NCBI GenBank assembly: GCA_018296165.2
Contig: JACKQL020000020.1
Span: 744,001-808,000 of the forward strand
Direction: 5' to 3'
Origin: Termitomyces sp. T153
Lineage: Eukaryota > Basidiomycota > Agaricomycetes > Agaricales > Lyophyllaceae
Length of the DNA stretch: 64,000 nt
How positions within the stretch are numbered: position 1 is the first letter of the stretch; every line of letters begins with the position of its first letter. Below, in pieces: positions 33,440 through 47,600 of the stretch. The notes under the pieces were generated by a model. That model made no database searches, was not told the origin of the DNA, and saw only the letters and a program-made list of their open reading frames with translations. The position numbers and the translations under genes were made by a program.

Positions 33440-35972
33440 ATGCCAACCGCAGACTCCACTAGCCCTGACGACAGGGACCGCGAAAGGGATATTGAACGAG
33501 GCGAACGGCCTGATCGTGGCGGGACTAAACAAAAGTCCTCAACATCTACATCCGCTAAAAGTATGTCTTGTCTTGATATTAAATCTTTTTCCGACTCATT
33601 TCTTCTCTTATCCCTTTTTTATAGCTTCTAAAGACCTATCTCATGTGCCATGCAAATTTTACAAAGTAGGAGGATGTACTGCAGGCGCATCTTGCCCCTT
33701 CTCTCATCACCTACCAGAGCCAGGTCAGAAGGAGACCTGTGCATGGTTTGTGAAGGGAAACTGCAAGTTTGGCCACAAATGTGCTCTCGCCCATATCCTC
33801 CCCGGCCAGAGTATGTCTATGGATCGGAAGAACAAGAAAGCTGCCCAGGTTGCTGCCCAGGCAGCAACTGGTACTGAGCGCGGAGAGCGGGCAGAGCGAG
33901 GGGGAAAGGAGGGCAAGGGTGGTCGTGGAGGCGCTACTAAACGTGAAGGTCATGCTACTGGTTCTGGCAGCATCGGGAATCGTAATCCCCTCCTTACCGG
34001 TGGATCTACTGCCCCGACTCGGATGGCTTCCTCGACGCCCACCGGGCGCCCTCCCATGTCATTAAAGACTACGCTATCTCCTTCTGCACCCGCACCGCCC
34101 CTAGCCTCGTTCGGCGTTCTCGAGGATCTCGAAGGCGATGGTGTCCAACTCGCGACTGCCCCTGCTCAGGGCAAACAAGGGTCACAGGATGGTTTCACTG
34201 CCGCCAGTACCCCGGAATCTGCACAACAACAATCGAAACCCAAGTCACCTGAACCCCTTCCTACCTCTGCCCCTCGCCCTGCTGCTGCTACTCCGACAAA
34301 AATTCAGGACTTCGGTCCTATCGGTTCGCCGCCTGCCAGTGGGTCTCGCCCCTCTATGAATGGAGCATCTACTCTTTCGCCAGGCCCGTCTCCAAAACGC
34401 GCAAATGGTATCAATCCAACGGAGAACGAGGCCGGCTTCTTTTCAAGCTCGCCGTTCTCGGCTCCGGGTGCACAGTCAGTGTTCCTATCAGGGTCGTATA
34501 CCGGTGGAGGGGTGGCTGCTAGCCTTGGGAGTGGGCTTGCGATGATGGGCGGCCGGAAAGGATGGGGCGGGGAAAGTGTTGGAGGAATGGCGCCTTCGTC
34601 CGTGCAGCAGCGTGGGTTCGATTATGAGGAGTTTGCTGCGAAGAAGGCTGGGCTTGGGTCAGTTAAGTCGGTGTCTGCAAAGGCGGCGGCAGCGGCAGCA
34701 GATGTTGCTGTTGAGGACGAAGATCTGGAAGACTTTTTGCCGAGCTCACTGACGGATTTGCTCACAGCCGAGGAAAGGAGCAGGAGGATGTCGAGGAGCA
34801 ATTCGGGTCAGCAGCCTGGTGCCGCAGTGTTACCCGGATATAGGCCTGGAGAGCTGAGTGGAGGCACAGGAGCGGGTGCTGGAGCGGGTTCGGGCTTGAG
34901 CACCGGGGCTCATCATCGGTACTCGCGTTCAGTGCCTGCTCCGTCCCTTTTGGGTGATATCAAGTCGATCTGGTCCGAGAACAAGGGTACCCCTCTGCCT
35001 TCGTCCCCACCGACACATAAGGGGACTCCTTCACAGTCGTTCATATCGCGCTTGGATGCGCATGGTGAGGATCCGCTCAGCATGAGCATCGGGAGTGCTG
35101 GGAGCGGCATGATGGGTCTTAGCCCGAGCAATGCGAGTGCGGCGTTCCTGCCTGGTTTGCATTCCCATTACTTGAATGCAAAGGCCAAACAGGCACAGGC
35201 ACAGCAGCTGGGACTTGGCGGGGGGCTCGCGCGTGGAACAACGAGAGGAGTAAGTAATCCGCCATACGGGGGTGCGACCTCGGGTTTAGGAAATTCCTAC
35301 GTCTTGGGAGGGAACGCTGGTGTTTCCAGCTCGCCTGGCAGCCAGGTACACACACATACGGACGCACGGACGAACACGCAGCACACGTATCGTACCACAC
35401 CATCGCCGTTTGATCTCACGCAACAGCAACATCTGCACCTCCAGCAATCGCAAACCCCACGTCCTATCCCGTCCAACGGCAATAACGGGGGTGATGATGG
35501 TTCACACCTTCTCTCTCCCGGGGCACGGGCCCTTCAGTCGCATGCACCCGGACAAAGTCTGCCTCAGGGCCTGGCGGCTGGGTACTCGCGCATCCATGCC
35601 TTGCCACCGCTGAACTCGCCTGGAAGCGGGAGTGCGTTCGTCAGTGGCACGCCGCCGACCACGACGGACGCGGGGGTACCTAGCAGCGGACCTTATGGTG
35701 GGTGGAAACCACCACAAGTGGCGACATCGCCTCCTTCTAACGCGGGGGGGCTGGAGGCTATGTTCTCGCGGTTGTCATACTCGGCGGCTGCAGCTACGTC
35801 GGCCAAGACGGGGCCTGTGCCACAGACGGGCAATGCGGGACTGGCGCCGCCGGGATTGACGAGGAATGTGAGTGGGGGAAGGTTTGGAAATCCGTCAACG
35901 CCGTTGAGTCCGTTGAGCGGACCGGTGGTGAATCGCGATGACGACGATGAGTTGTTCAGCATGGACGGATGA
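33440..35972 (+). CDS. CCCH zinc-finger protein (Cps3/Lee1-like)
   Basis: Two exons (33440-33560 and 33625-35972, 64-nt intron GTATGT...TATAG) give about 822 aa. After a charged N-terminus (DDRDRERDIERGERPDRGG) come two tandem C-x7-C-x5-C-x3-H fingers: CKFYKVGGCTAGASCPFSH and CAWFVKGNCKFGHKCALAH, followed by ILPGQSMSMDRKNKKAAQ. This tandem arrangement is seen in fungal RNA-binding proteins such as fission yeast Cps3. The remaining 650 residues are low-complexity Ser/Pro/Gly/Ala with Gln-rich stretches, probably disordered. The longer frame that begins at 33333 simply reads through the intron and uses a different frame upstream, so I prefer the ATG at 33440. An RNA-binding role is inferred from the fingers; targets are unknown. 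Confidence 0.87.
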
Positions 35973-36277
35973 TAATTTTCCTTTTCTTCTTGTTTTTCTT
36001 TTCCTTGGATCAAAATGAGTGCTCGGTGCACGCGTCGCGATATGTACGGACTATTGTGTCGCCTCATCACCACACACACTACTGACAAGTTGTTGTGACT
36101 AATTTCAAACCTCCTTATTCTAATACCAAAAAAGAATGTACATAGTAAAATGTATGAAGATTGTACATTTAATGATGACGTGGCATTGTGTGGATGATGA
36201 ACTACCAGGAACGGATATGATACTGACACTGACAGACGCAGCGGGCAGTGGCCGGGAAACGCCGAAGTTGAGTATAA

Positions 36278-37827
<1,550 letters not shown>

Positions 37828-38092
37828 AATTGCTTTGTTGGCCAGCCCATACTAAGCACCCCACCTGGCGTGGCATATTACTTTATGGTGTGGTTGTTCT
37901 TGTTCTTCATTTATAGTTACTGTATCAGCTGCGGAGTTTTTTTCTATATAACTAGGTTGGTTAATCGTAATACTCTAGATGTACCAATGTTATAATTTGG
38001 ATGTTGTGTCCCTCCAAAATGTGATTTGATAGATATTTATACAGGGGTGTGGTAAGTATGACAGCAAGAAGTACCAAGAATAAAAAATAAGC

Positions 38093-39805
38093 TCATGCGA
38101 AACCTGCTTCTTCGGCCCAGACACCCGATGTGCTCATGAACAGATCTTCTTCGGCCTGTGGGGCCCATTGCGAATCGTCCCGGGTTTTCGATGCCTGAAA
38201 GGAGTTGTCAGAGAGAGGGGCACAAAAGTACCCGAGGGCACGTACCTTGTTTAGGAACTCCTTGCTTTTCGCCATCTCGCGCTCCAAAGAGTTGAGCAGG
38301 TCCGTCTGATCCTGCACGTCCGCGAGAACACAGTCGACCTGTTCCTTTGTGAATGTGGGCGCGGGATCGGAAAAGGTGACTGTTCCATCGGCGGAAATCT
38401 GGGCTGCGACATCGTTGGATTCGATCTGGAGGGAAATGAGATGAAATAGAAAAGGAATAGTTTCGAAGTAAGAGCACCATGTCGAGGAGCAAGGCACGGA
38501 CGTCGTCCTCAGACTCGAGCTTGATGGCTCTGGCGATGTCTGGCAGGCTGAGAGTGACGTATGTCCCGGTGAGCTTTTTGAGCGTCCAGCGGGGCGCACG
38601 TGAGAGAGCTTGTTGGATGAGACCAGTGTTTTTCTCCTGGGAGAAGGAGCGTGAGTTTAGATCGAGGAGGTTTGGAAGATATGTACGTTGGCAAAGGTGA
38701 CTGCCTCGCGGTGTGCACATTCGTTTAGGAGGTCAGTGTTGTGGGGGTAGGCGTTGACAAAGGTGTGGTATGGACTGTTCTTAAAGAGGCGTGGGAGTAG
38801 AGGGTGTATGTACTTGGGCAGGGGAGCGGTCTAAGCTTCGAGTCAAAAGAAAAAGAAACTTGAGGATCATGGAGAGAAAGTATACCTTTCCTGTGGCGAT
38901 GAGCTGCACGAGTTTGAGCTTTTTGAGGGCTTCTAGCTGCAGGGCGGAGGGTACGTGTCCAGGGGTGCTGAGTGCGATTTCAAAAAATTCTTGGGCTTCT
39001 GCCCACCGTCTGAGGCTAGCAAAGGCGATACCGCCGAGGTAGTGGTATGTCAACGAGTCACTGTAAGTCAGATCGGGGGAAAGCGCGGTATTGATGTTGG
39101 TTATGGGGTTTTCTAGGACCGGAATGAGCGCAGAGAAGCTCTGCGTGGATACACAAGACTGTTGGGATGTTTGTTAGTGGGGCGTGTTGGGGAGGGAGCC
39201 TACGTACGAGGGCGAATACGGAGTGGATGGAAGTAAGGTAAGAGTTATCGGGCGGATAGCGTCGCACGAGGTCGTAGAGGGGAAGAATGGCGGCTTTAGG
39301 CTGGGAAGAGATGGGTTAGATCGGACGGATGAGAGAGAGTCGAGGTACATTTGGCGAGGCATTGGCAAATGCAGCGATACCTCGTGCAACGGCGGTCACT
39401 AAACATTGTATTGAGTGTCGATAGATGATATTCCTGGAGGCAACGCACCGCGATCGGGAGCCAAGCGCGCATCTTCTGGAATAAAAGTGTGGCAAAACTC
39501 TTGGACAAGTGGCCACGGCGGTGGCGTTGCTGTCTGCAGGCTGAATCGCGCTGCACTGTCAGTCATCTCAGTGAAACGTTTGAGAAAAGGTGTATCATGT
39601 CCCACAGAATCCACAGGACTCCCAGGGTGTTCTCCCTCATGTCGAGCACTGTCAAGGGGTCCTGACCGCTTGGAAGAAGGCTTGCAAGAACGGTGTCGCG
39701 AGAGTCCTTGGAGAGGTTTGTTCGTAGGATATGGTGGAGGGTTTGAGCATTGTCTGAATTCGTGATTTGGTTGAGGATCGTGTCGAGCAGCTCTGACGGC
39801 GCCAT
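38093..39805 (-). CDS. CSN3: COP9 signalosome subunit 3 (CSN3)
   Basis: A PCI-domain subunit of the COP9 signalosome, which removes Nedd8 from cullin-RING ligases. Minus-strand exons: N-terminus MAPSELLDTILNQITNSDNA (start 39805), TPR-like helical repeats including YHYLGGIAFASLRRWAEAQEF and HVPSALQLEALKKLKLVQLIATGK (38781-39053), the PCI/winged-helix region (KLTGTYVTLSLPDIARAIKLESEDDVRALLLDM, then ESNDVAAQISADGTVTF) and the C-terminal helix (DCVLADVQDQTDLLNSLEREMAKSKEFLNK), ending EEAGFA at 38093. Several introns of about 50 nt interrupt it. CSN3 subunits have this layout and length (about 420-450 aa); a closely related PCI protein of the proteasome lid is less likely. Its start lies only 69 bp from the eIF2 beta start. 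Confidence 0.82.
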
Positions 39806-39874
39806 CGTGGTTATCGCGAAACAATCACGCGATCGGACGTCACGCAGGCGTCACACCGACACATTTTGACCACC
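39806..39874. promoter_or_regulatory. 69-bp bidirectional promoter, CSN3 / eIF2 beta
   Basis: Only 69 bp separate the two opposed start codons, so the 5' UTRs must be extremely short or overlap. The spacer holds two CGTCA half-sites (GACGTCAC and GGCGTCACAC, near 39836-39854), which resemble CRE/ATF sites; functional meaning is inference. No TATA box is seen. Confidence 0.6.
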
Positions 39875-41185
39875 ATGGCCTCAGAAGAACCGCTCTTCGA
39901 CCCCTCCCTCAAGAAGAGAAAGAAAAAGACCGTCGCATTCACTGAGGATCCCCTTGGTCCAGACGCTGACCCTACCGCGCCTCCTCCGGACTCTATCGAC
40001 TCCACCACAGTCAACGGCGATACAGTCGATCTCGGGCCCAAGACTACACATGAGCTCATCAAGTCCAGCAGCGAAGAGGCCCCTGCAAAGTCGGAGGACG
40101 ATGAGTTTAAAGCCATGTTCGGTGATATGAAGAAGAAGAAAAAGAAGAAGGAAATTCCTCTCGATCTTGTGCGTCACCACCCGTACCTTTTCTTCCCCTC
40201 GTCTAAATGATTGCAGGGTGAGGACTCTGGCACCTCGACTCCTGCTGGAGAGGGTGCCGCACCCGCTATCACAGCCGACGATCTCGATTTTTCCGATATC
40301 AAAAAGAAAAAGAAATCGAGTAAGAAAAAGGCTGCTTTCGATCTCGACGCTTTTGAAAAGGAGCTCAACCAGTCCAAGGCAAAGTCTGGTGCAGAGGGCG
40401 CCGATGAAGACGACGATGTTGAACCTGCTTCTACCAATAACCTCGACCATCTTGACGATGCCGATCTCGGCGAAGATGTATTTGCACAAGGCGATGCCCC
40501 CGTTGGCGTCGAGGCGGGCAACGAAGCTTGGCTCAAGAGCGACCGTGATTACACCTATCCCGAGGTTCGGCATCTTAGAGTATCATTTCAGTTGATGACT
40601 GATTGATACTTCAACCAGCTCCTGACGCGGTTTTATGCCTCCCTCCACGCCGCAAATCCTTCACTTCTTTCCAATTCGTCACAAAAACGTTATACTATTG
40701 CACCTCCGTCCATCCATCGTGAAGGCAATAAAAAGTCCATTTTCGCCAACGTTACAGATATTTGCAAGAAGATGCACCGTCAGGTTCGTTCCTGAGACTA
40801 ACGAATTCTTTTCGCTCATGTCTGTCTTGTCACAGCCGGAACACGTCATTCAGTTCTTGTTCTCCGAAATGGGTACCACAGGAAGTGTCGACGGTGCAGG
40901 GCGCCTCGTCATCAAGGGTCGTTTCCAGCAAAAGCAAGTCGAGAACGTGCTTCGACGTTATATCGGTGCGTTCACCTTGCTGCCACCTTTTCTCACAAGT
41001 TCATGTCACCTGTAGTCGAGTATGTCACCTGCAAGACTTGCAAGTCCCCCGATACACTCCTCACCAAGGAAAACCGCATTTTCTTTATGGCCTGCGAGTC
41101 CTGCGGCTCGAGACGGAGTGTTAATGCTATCAAGAGCGGATTCCAGGCACAGGTTGGCAAGAGGAGTAAGAATAAGACAGGATAG
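39875..41185 (+). CDS. SUI3: Translation initiation factor eIF2 beta
   Basis: The beta subunit of eIF2, which brings initiator Met-tRNA to the 40S ribosome and contacts eIF5/eIF2B through its lysine boxes. Five exons (39875-40168, 40217-40564, 40619-40783, 40836-40965, 41016-41185) give 368 aa. Lysine-rich blocks are visible as KKRKKK, KKKKKKK and [10 protein letters not shown]. The conserved core runs from [14 protein letters not shown] through [29 protein letters not shown] and [21 protein letters not shown]. The C-terminal C2-C2 zinc finger uses CKTC and CESC (VEYVTCKTC...[12 protein letters not shown]). The start has an ideal context (CACCATGG). It looks complete and functional. Confidence 0.96.
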
Positions 41186-41199
41186 ACATTATCATCTGT

Positions 41200-41489
41200 A
41201 TGTTACAATCACGACTTTATCTGTGTTTCTATATGTATGGTCAGCAGCTCAAGTTTGAAGAAGCAACACTTTGGATTGTCATGCTTCGAGAGCATGGTTT
41301 CTGTAGTGTTTCATGGGATACAAGCCCTTTGGCATGGGTCTTGTATCGTATTGGGGGTTGTGGTTGTTGCTAATTCAAGAATTTCCCGTTTAGGCGTGGG
41401 AGACAGCGAGACTGGGGTGTTAGCGACTGGCGATGAAGTAATACTGGTGGTGCCATTGCTGGTCTTGGTAGTAGACATATCAGTGCCTT
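41200..41489. other. Host-to-transposon transition
   Basis: 3' UTR of eIF2 beta followed within about 60 bp by CpG-poor DNA belonging to a retroelement relic. Short frames here have no recognisable motif. Confidence 0.5.
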
Positions 41490-42065
41490 TCAAAACCCAT
41501 TTAGTGCCTTCAAAGACTTGGTCCACATCATAAGGATCTTCCAGGTGATGGTTGGGAAGCATGATCTTGACCTGGCAAACAATTTTAGACCATAGCAACA
41601 TGGGTATACCTTGTTGGAATAGACAACATTCCTCATTGCAGTAGAGCTTGCCATTAGCAAGGAGCCATCTAGCAATACATTGGAAGTCTTGATAGAGAAC
41701 CTTCTCAAAGTCACTAAGCTGCTGTTGAAAGTCTGATCAACAAGTTGTTCAAGGTTGCCAAGGTTGTAACGAGCACTAGCATCAGTGTCAGGGTACAGCC
41801 TGAGCACTGCCACCTTCCATTCTTGATAGGTATAAGGCTGAGGCGCATTGTTGCCAATAGTTACATTGTTGCCAAATTCTGCTAGGCCAAGCCAAGTTTC
41901 CACTGTGTTGTAAGAGATGTAGCAAGCTGCATATTCCTTTTTCTGGGTATCATCAGCAATACCACAGTCAGCAAAGAGATATTCCAATTCTTTGGAGTAC
42001 TGGGGGAGTTCCCTGGGGCAACTTTTGTCCCACTTAGGCACAGTGGTATTGTTGCATGGTGGCAT
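41490..42065 (-). pseudogene. Retrotransposon gag-like protein relic
   Basis: A 191-residue minus-strand frame begins MPPCNNTTVPKWDKSCPREL and contains ELEYLFADCGIADDTQKKEYAACYISYNT and YQEWKVAVLRLYPDTDASARYNLGNLEQLVDQTF. These are the capsid-like blocks of a gag protein widespread in Agaricomycete LTR elements. No zinc knuckle or pol follows in the window, and the right half of the frame is unlike the family, so it is probably truncated. I recognise the family from general knowledge, not from a search. Confidence 0.6.
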
Positions 42066-43929
42066 TCAAGTGTGCCAAGCAGTGGGGTTGTTGTTCATGT
42101 TATTGATTGTTGGTACTAGTGTGGAATGAGGTTCTGAGGATTGATTAGCAATGAAGGGATAGAATGCACTTCTGGGAAGAAGATAGAGTTGGTAGGAGTT
42201 AATAGAGAGAGAGGTGCATCAAGGAAGCTTTTGATAAAGGCACCTGGGAAGTTGGCAAGGATTTTGCTAACATCAAGGAGGTTCCTAGTGGTTTTGAGTT
42301 TGTTGGCAAGAGGCCAAGGTTGGTTAGTTGGTGGTGAGTTCTGGGGAGTCAATAGAGAATAAAGTGGGAGTTTGCTAAAGGTTTCCAAGTGATGTGTTGC
42401 TTGAGCTCTAGTTTCTGGTGGAATGGTTACCTAAATACCCCTTGTAGTGGGCTCCAGAATGATGTGCTCCTATGCCACCTAGTGCTGTGCAGGAAACCAA
42501 GAAGGAAGACCTAAACACTAGCAACTAGATAGGGTAGCTGGCAATAGGAAAGTTAATAGGGGTGAGTCAGTAACCATCCCAGAAAACAAGAGCTAATGGG
42601 TGTGGAGTGAACAAGTAGAAAGTGTTGCTACTGCTGGCCTAAGTTGCTAGACAGTAATGAAAGGGTCATTGGGTAAAAGAAGGGGAAAAGAACAAAGGCA
42701 AAAAAGTTGCTAAGGAAGGGGAAAACTAAGTGATAAAAGGGAGTTAGGAACAAAAGGGAGAGTGAAGTCAAAGTAGGCTGGGGGACAAACACAAACTAGT
42801 CACTAGCTGTAGTTGCTAGCATTGCTAAGTCAAAATAACACTAATGGTGACTGCAGTTGGTACCACACTAAGTTGAAATTGAGGTCATCAAGACTGTTGC
42901 TAGGTTGTTGGCAATGACTAACAAGAGCAATAAGAGATCTTAAGCTGGTAAGCATAGAGCTGGTGAGGGGGAATGGTACTCTGTTTGTTGTTTTGTCTCT
43001 ATGTACAGTCAGTATTTATACTGTTTGTAGGTATAGTATTGGAAAGAAAATATTAGTTGCCACCAGCAATGGTGTCTGTCAAAGTGTTTATGATACATAC
43101 TGAGTGTCAGTTGGGTAACTCAGTAAAAGTATGCAATGTTGACATGATGTATAAAAATTGTCAATCACAAGAAAAGAGCATTTCCGATGTCAATATTTGA
43201 AGTGTAGAGTATGTTTGTAAGCTCAACAAGAAAAATGATAAGTAAGAAATCACATGACTGTCAATATATCCATTTTTGGAGAGGAGGCAGTGTTGTTGCC
43301 AGGAAATGTTGCTAGCAGTCATTGCTAAGAAAGGTCTTGACCTTATTATTCTAGATCTAGAGTCCAGACTCCACATGATGCAGCTCATGCTCCATAAGTC
43401 TTGTGGTTGCTAAAATTCCATGCAAAGGCTACATTGTTCCAGGCCTTGGGGCTAGACCTCACATGCTAAGTGTCATGACTTGTACTAGATCAATATAATC
43501 AGCTGCTGTCCAATTGGAAATGCTGAAAATGGTGCTCAGCAACAAGTGGGTATTATCACTGCAATCCCAGCTTTACACAAATAAACTGACTTGATCTATT
43601 CTGAAACCTGTTATTAATGGCACTTGGCTCTAGGCCTGCTTAACTACTCACTAGGTGTGGACCATGGCCCAGCTGCTCATCTAACACCTGCCAGCACATG
43701 CTGGCATCTGTCAAAAACACCTAGCACATGTCACCCATGCCTCCAACATCTCTCAGGGTTTACCAGGGGAGTACAGCCTAAACAGCACTTGGATGCATCA
43801 GCTTACTCATTCTCCATGTATGCAAGGGGGTGTGTGGAATCCCATGGCCCTTGTAGACTTAGTTTCCTGTCTGTAGTATCATGCAGCACAGATGCCAAGC
43901 ATCTTATGCATGAATGAACTGATAAAAAG
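42066..43929. other. Decayed repeat DNA without genes
   Basis: Almost CpG-free sequence upstream of the gag relic on the minus strand. It probably contains that element's leader and LTR, but I could not find a second LTR copy to define it. Open frames such as 42116-42388 and 43624-43917 carry no recognisable motif. Confidence 0.45.
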
Positions 43930-44327
43930 AAAACTTCCTATACATTCTTCACAAGACACTTAAAAGAACATGACACTCCCTGTGGAGTAAAATGATGAGT
44001 CAGACAATGAATTGGATGCAGAGCTAGTGGGAGGCAATGCACCAAACAGCCAAACTCCAAAGGATAAAATTTCAGTAACAAAACATCTGGAACACATGGG
44101 ACACCTAAAGCATCTTAATTGCCATTGGTTCTGGTTGCAGCAAGCCATGTCCAATGGAAAGATCAAACCTGTCTACATTATGTCTAAAGATATGGCTGCA
44201 GACCTCCTCACAAAGACTCTATCATGTGATACAGTTGACAAACTGTGCAGGAAAATGGGTATTGTTGGGGAGTTCTTGAAGACTGAACTTTGGTGACATT
44301 GTGGGCACTCTGTCAGGTGGGAGTGTT
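43930..44327 (+). pseudogene. Copia deletion derivative (linker fused to RNase H end)
   Basis: The stretch 43930-44070 is a diverged copy of 44795-44935 (CACTCCCTGTGGAGT, GAGTCAGACAATGAATTGGATG and GGCAATGCACCAA occur in both). It then switches to the C-terminus of Copia RNase H (VTKHLEHMGHLKHL, then GKIKPVYIMSKDMAADLLTKTL), ending EFLKTELW at 44296 before a purine-rich tract. The RT is missing, so this is a non-autonomous deletion product next to the LTR that follows. Confidence 0.65.
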
Positions 44328-44629
44328 ACAGTTATATTGGTGAGAGTGCCACACCTAATTTACCCTAGCTCCTCAAGCTACTACTTGTTGAGCTAGTTGT
44401 CATGTGAACAGTAGTACTATTTTCCTGTCCTGGATTCCATAGGCTTCATTCTAAACCTACAGACATCCAGGTGCATACCTACTGTTACCTACATGTAAAT
44501 ACATTGATTCTGAACCTACAGATATCCAGCTCCCTTGAGTCACTTGCAACCAAGTCATTGTACTTGTCCTATCAGTCTTGCACTCTTCCAGTATTAGTCT
44601 GTCACCCCTGCATAGAACTTGCTGCAACA
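44328..44629 (+). repeat. Copia LTR
   Basis: It starts TGTTACAG after GGTGGGAG (a polypurine tract) and ends CTGCAACA, giving near-perfect inverted ends. The 302-bp LTR contains an internal duplication: CATTCTAAACCTACAGACATCCAG near 44451 and GATTCTGAACCTACAGATATCCAG near 44507. A possible primer-binding site starts TGGTAAAAGCCC just downstream. The inverted repeat arm begins 58 bp further on. Confidence 0.65.
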
Positions 44630-44687
44630 GAAATAATATATGGTAAAAGCCCAACAAAACCAATGAATTAACAAGCTTAACACTGCT

Positions 44688-47600
44688 AACATGTCTCAAA
44701 AGAGTCCAGTCAGCATGTTTAATTTGATGAAGATCATGACTCACCACCTGTGGCCAAAGACCTAAAAGATGAGGATGAGGGCAAGGTGGGAGACAAACTT
44801 CCTACATCCTTCACAGGGCACTTGAAAGAATGGGACACTCCCTGTGGAGTCAAATAATGAGTCAGACAATGAATTGGATGCAGAGCCAGTGGAAGGCAAT
44901 GCACCAATGGCCAAACTCCAAAGGACAAAGACCCAAAACCACCTTCACCATCATCTCAGTCACCTCCAGATACCCCAACTGCATCAGCACAAACAGTGAA
45001 TGCAACCAAGCATAAACACACTGTGTCTATCCAGATGCAGATTTAGTGGGAGGAACTCTTGAGCCACAGCCAAGGAGAAGTACTCATGCTTGTAAGAATG
45101 TTGAAAAAAATGAAGACTATAGGTGAGCTGCCAAACTACAGGAGGAAAGGAGGGAAAACAGCTGCCAATCTGGAGAACATCCTTGATTTTACAAAGCCAA
45201 CACCAATACAATGACTGAACCCAACCACCAAACCTTACTTGACATTCAGGCCAGAATGAAAGATTGAGAACTGAGTGATTTAACTGACCCCCCAGAATCA
45301 GAGGATGACAATGAGGATGTGTACTTTGCTGAGATCTCCCAAAGTGGCCCATCAAAGAATCCACTCTCAAAAAACACAAAAGAAGCCTTCAAGGGACCAG
45401 ACCACAAAATCTGTGAACCAGCACTACAGGAGGAGGTTCAAAATCTTATTGATGACATGTATGAAGTCATACCCATTCCAAAAGGAGTCAAACCAATTAC
45501 CTCTAAACTAGTTTTCTGCATCAAGCATGACACAAATGGAGATGTTGAACACCAAAAAATTTGTATAGTAGCAAGGGGATTCACACAAGTAGAGGACATC
45601 AATTACAAGGAGGTCTAAGCACCATTAGCAAACCTGGAGTCAATCTGAATCATCCTTGCTCTGGCAGCCAAATACAATCTTGAGCTCAACCAATGGATGT
45701 TGCAATGGCTTATCCCAATGGCAAACTCAAAGAAGAGTTGTACATGGCACCACCCAACAGAGTAAAAGTGCCTGAAGGCCACTGCTGGAGGTTGAAACAT
45801 TCTATATGGCCTGAAACAAGCTAGTTGCATATGGAACTGAACACTTGATAAGAAGTTTTGGAGACTTGGCTTCACATGCCTCAATGCCAAGATGTGTCCC
45901 TATGTTATAGACAAGGAGGCAAAATCTGTTTTCTTGTTGTGTATGTTGACAATTTTATCCTTGTGGCACAACTCACAGCAATTCCTTATTGTGTATGTTG
46001 ACAATTTTATCCTTGTGGCAAACTCACAGCAATTCCTCAATCATATAAAACAAAATTTATCAGACACATTCAAAATGCAAAACCTTGGACCTGAAACTTA
46101 CATCTTGGGCATTCAAATCACAAGATCAAGAAAAACACATACATCTCACTGTCAGAACAGCAATATATAAACACAGTCATAGAACACTGTGACATGCAGG
46201 ATGCTAAGCCTATGTGGACACCCATGGCACAAACTCCAAACTCATGATGGACAATCCAATCAACAACACCATTGTTACCAAGATGGAAATGGGTGGAAAG
46301 CAAGTGTCCTATTCTACTGTCGTGGGTTCATGGATTTTTTTAATGATGAGAACTTGACCAGACATAGCTTATGCAGTTGGTGTCCTTGGTTGATTTAAGT
46401 CTAACCCAAAAAGGCATCACTGGGCCACAGCCAAACATGTACTGTGATATCTGAAAACCATGCAAGATATAGAACTCAGCTTCAATGGCAATGATGTTAG
46501 CATGGACATGTCCCTCCATTAATACTCAGACATGGACTGGTTTGGAGACATGGACACCTCTTGATCCATGTCCAGTTATGCATTTGTCCAGTTATGTGTT
46601 CATTACTGCTTGAGAGGCTATTGGATGGGCTAGTAAGCAACAAACAATGGTAGCCCTGTCTTCTAGGGAGTCTGAGTACATAGGATTGTGCTATGCTGGT
46701 CAGCATCTAGCATGGCTTAGATCCTTCTTTGAAAAGACATTGAACATACTCAAAAGGAGTTCTCCAAAATCCTGTGTGACAATGATGCCACAATTATACT
46801 CACTAGCAAAGCCCAATACCAATCTTGAACTAAGCATATTCAGTGAAAATACCATATCCTTTGAGATGATCTTGTTGCAAAGGAACAAGTGATTGTGTGA
46901 TATGTGCCCAGAGGACATGGTAGCCAACATTTTCACAAAAGCATTACCTCACAAAAATCACTGGAAGTTTACAAAAGCCATGGGGCTGCACCTGCACATC
47001 AGTGGGAGTGTCAAGGATTGAGATTGGCAGTGCATGCCAGTACATGTCCATCAATGTGCTTGGCTATGCCACACTTATATATGTTTTTTCTTGACAGGTC
47101 ACACCTCAGTTTGTTACTCATTCTGCAAAGTATGGCTGAGGTATGATGCTACATCACTCTTACATTTCTTATAGATACATTACAGTTAACCTAGATGTGT
47201 GTGGGCTATTCTAGGTATTTAATTCAGTTTGTTACTCATTGTGCAAAGTATGACTGAGACATGTGTATGTTATTCTAGCATCCCCACCATGCTTTAATTC
47301 AGCTGACCATCCTTGAAAGTTGAAAGCTCTGAATCTTCAGATGAAGACAAAGAAAGGAGAAAGAAGCAAAAGAAAGTCAATGAGTGGGCAATTCCTTAGT
47401 ACAAGCAGGAAAAGTTTGCTCAAGCAAATGGAGACCCCCATTGTGCTACCAACCAAAAGCTGCTTAGGTCATACCTGCAAAATTCTAGTGGAGTCAAGAG
47501 AAGCATACTGACTTCTCACTCAGCTCCCACTGATTTCCCAAGCTCTGAATGGGAAAAGGTACTCAAGGGAGAACCAGTCTGATTTGATACCATCTACATT

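Noticed and set aside
33333..35972. A single 879-codon frame starting at 33333 as the CCCH protein
   Set aside because: It reads through a clear 64-nt intron and its first ~98 residues are unlike the protein. The spliced ATG at 33440 gives a better N-terminus in another frame.
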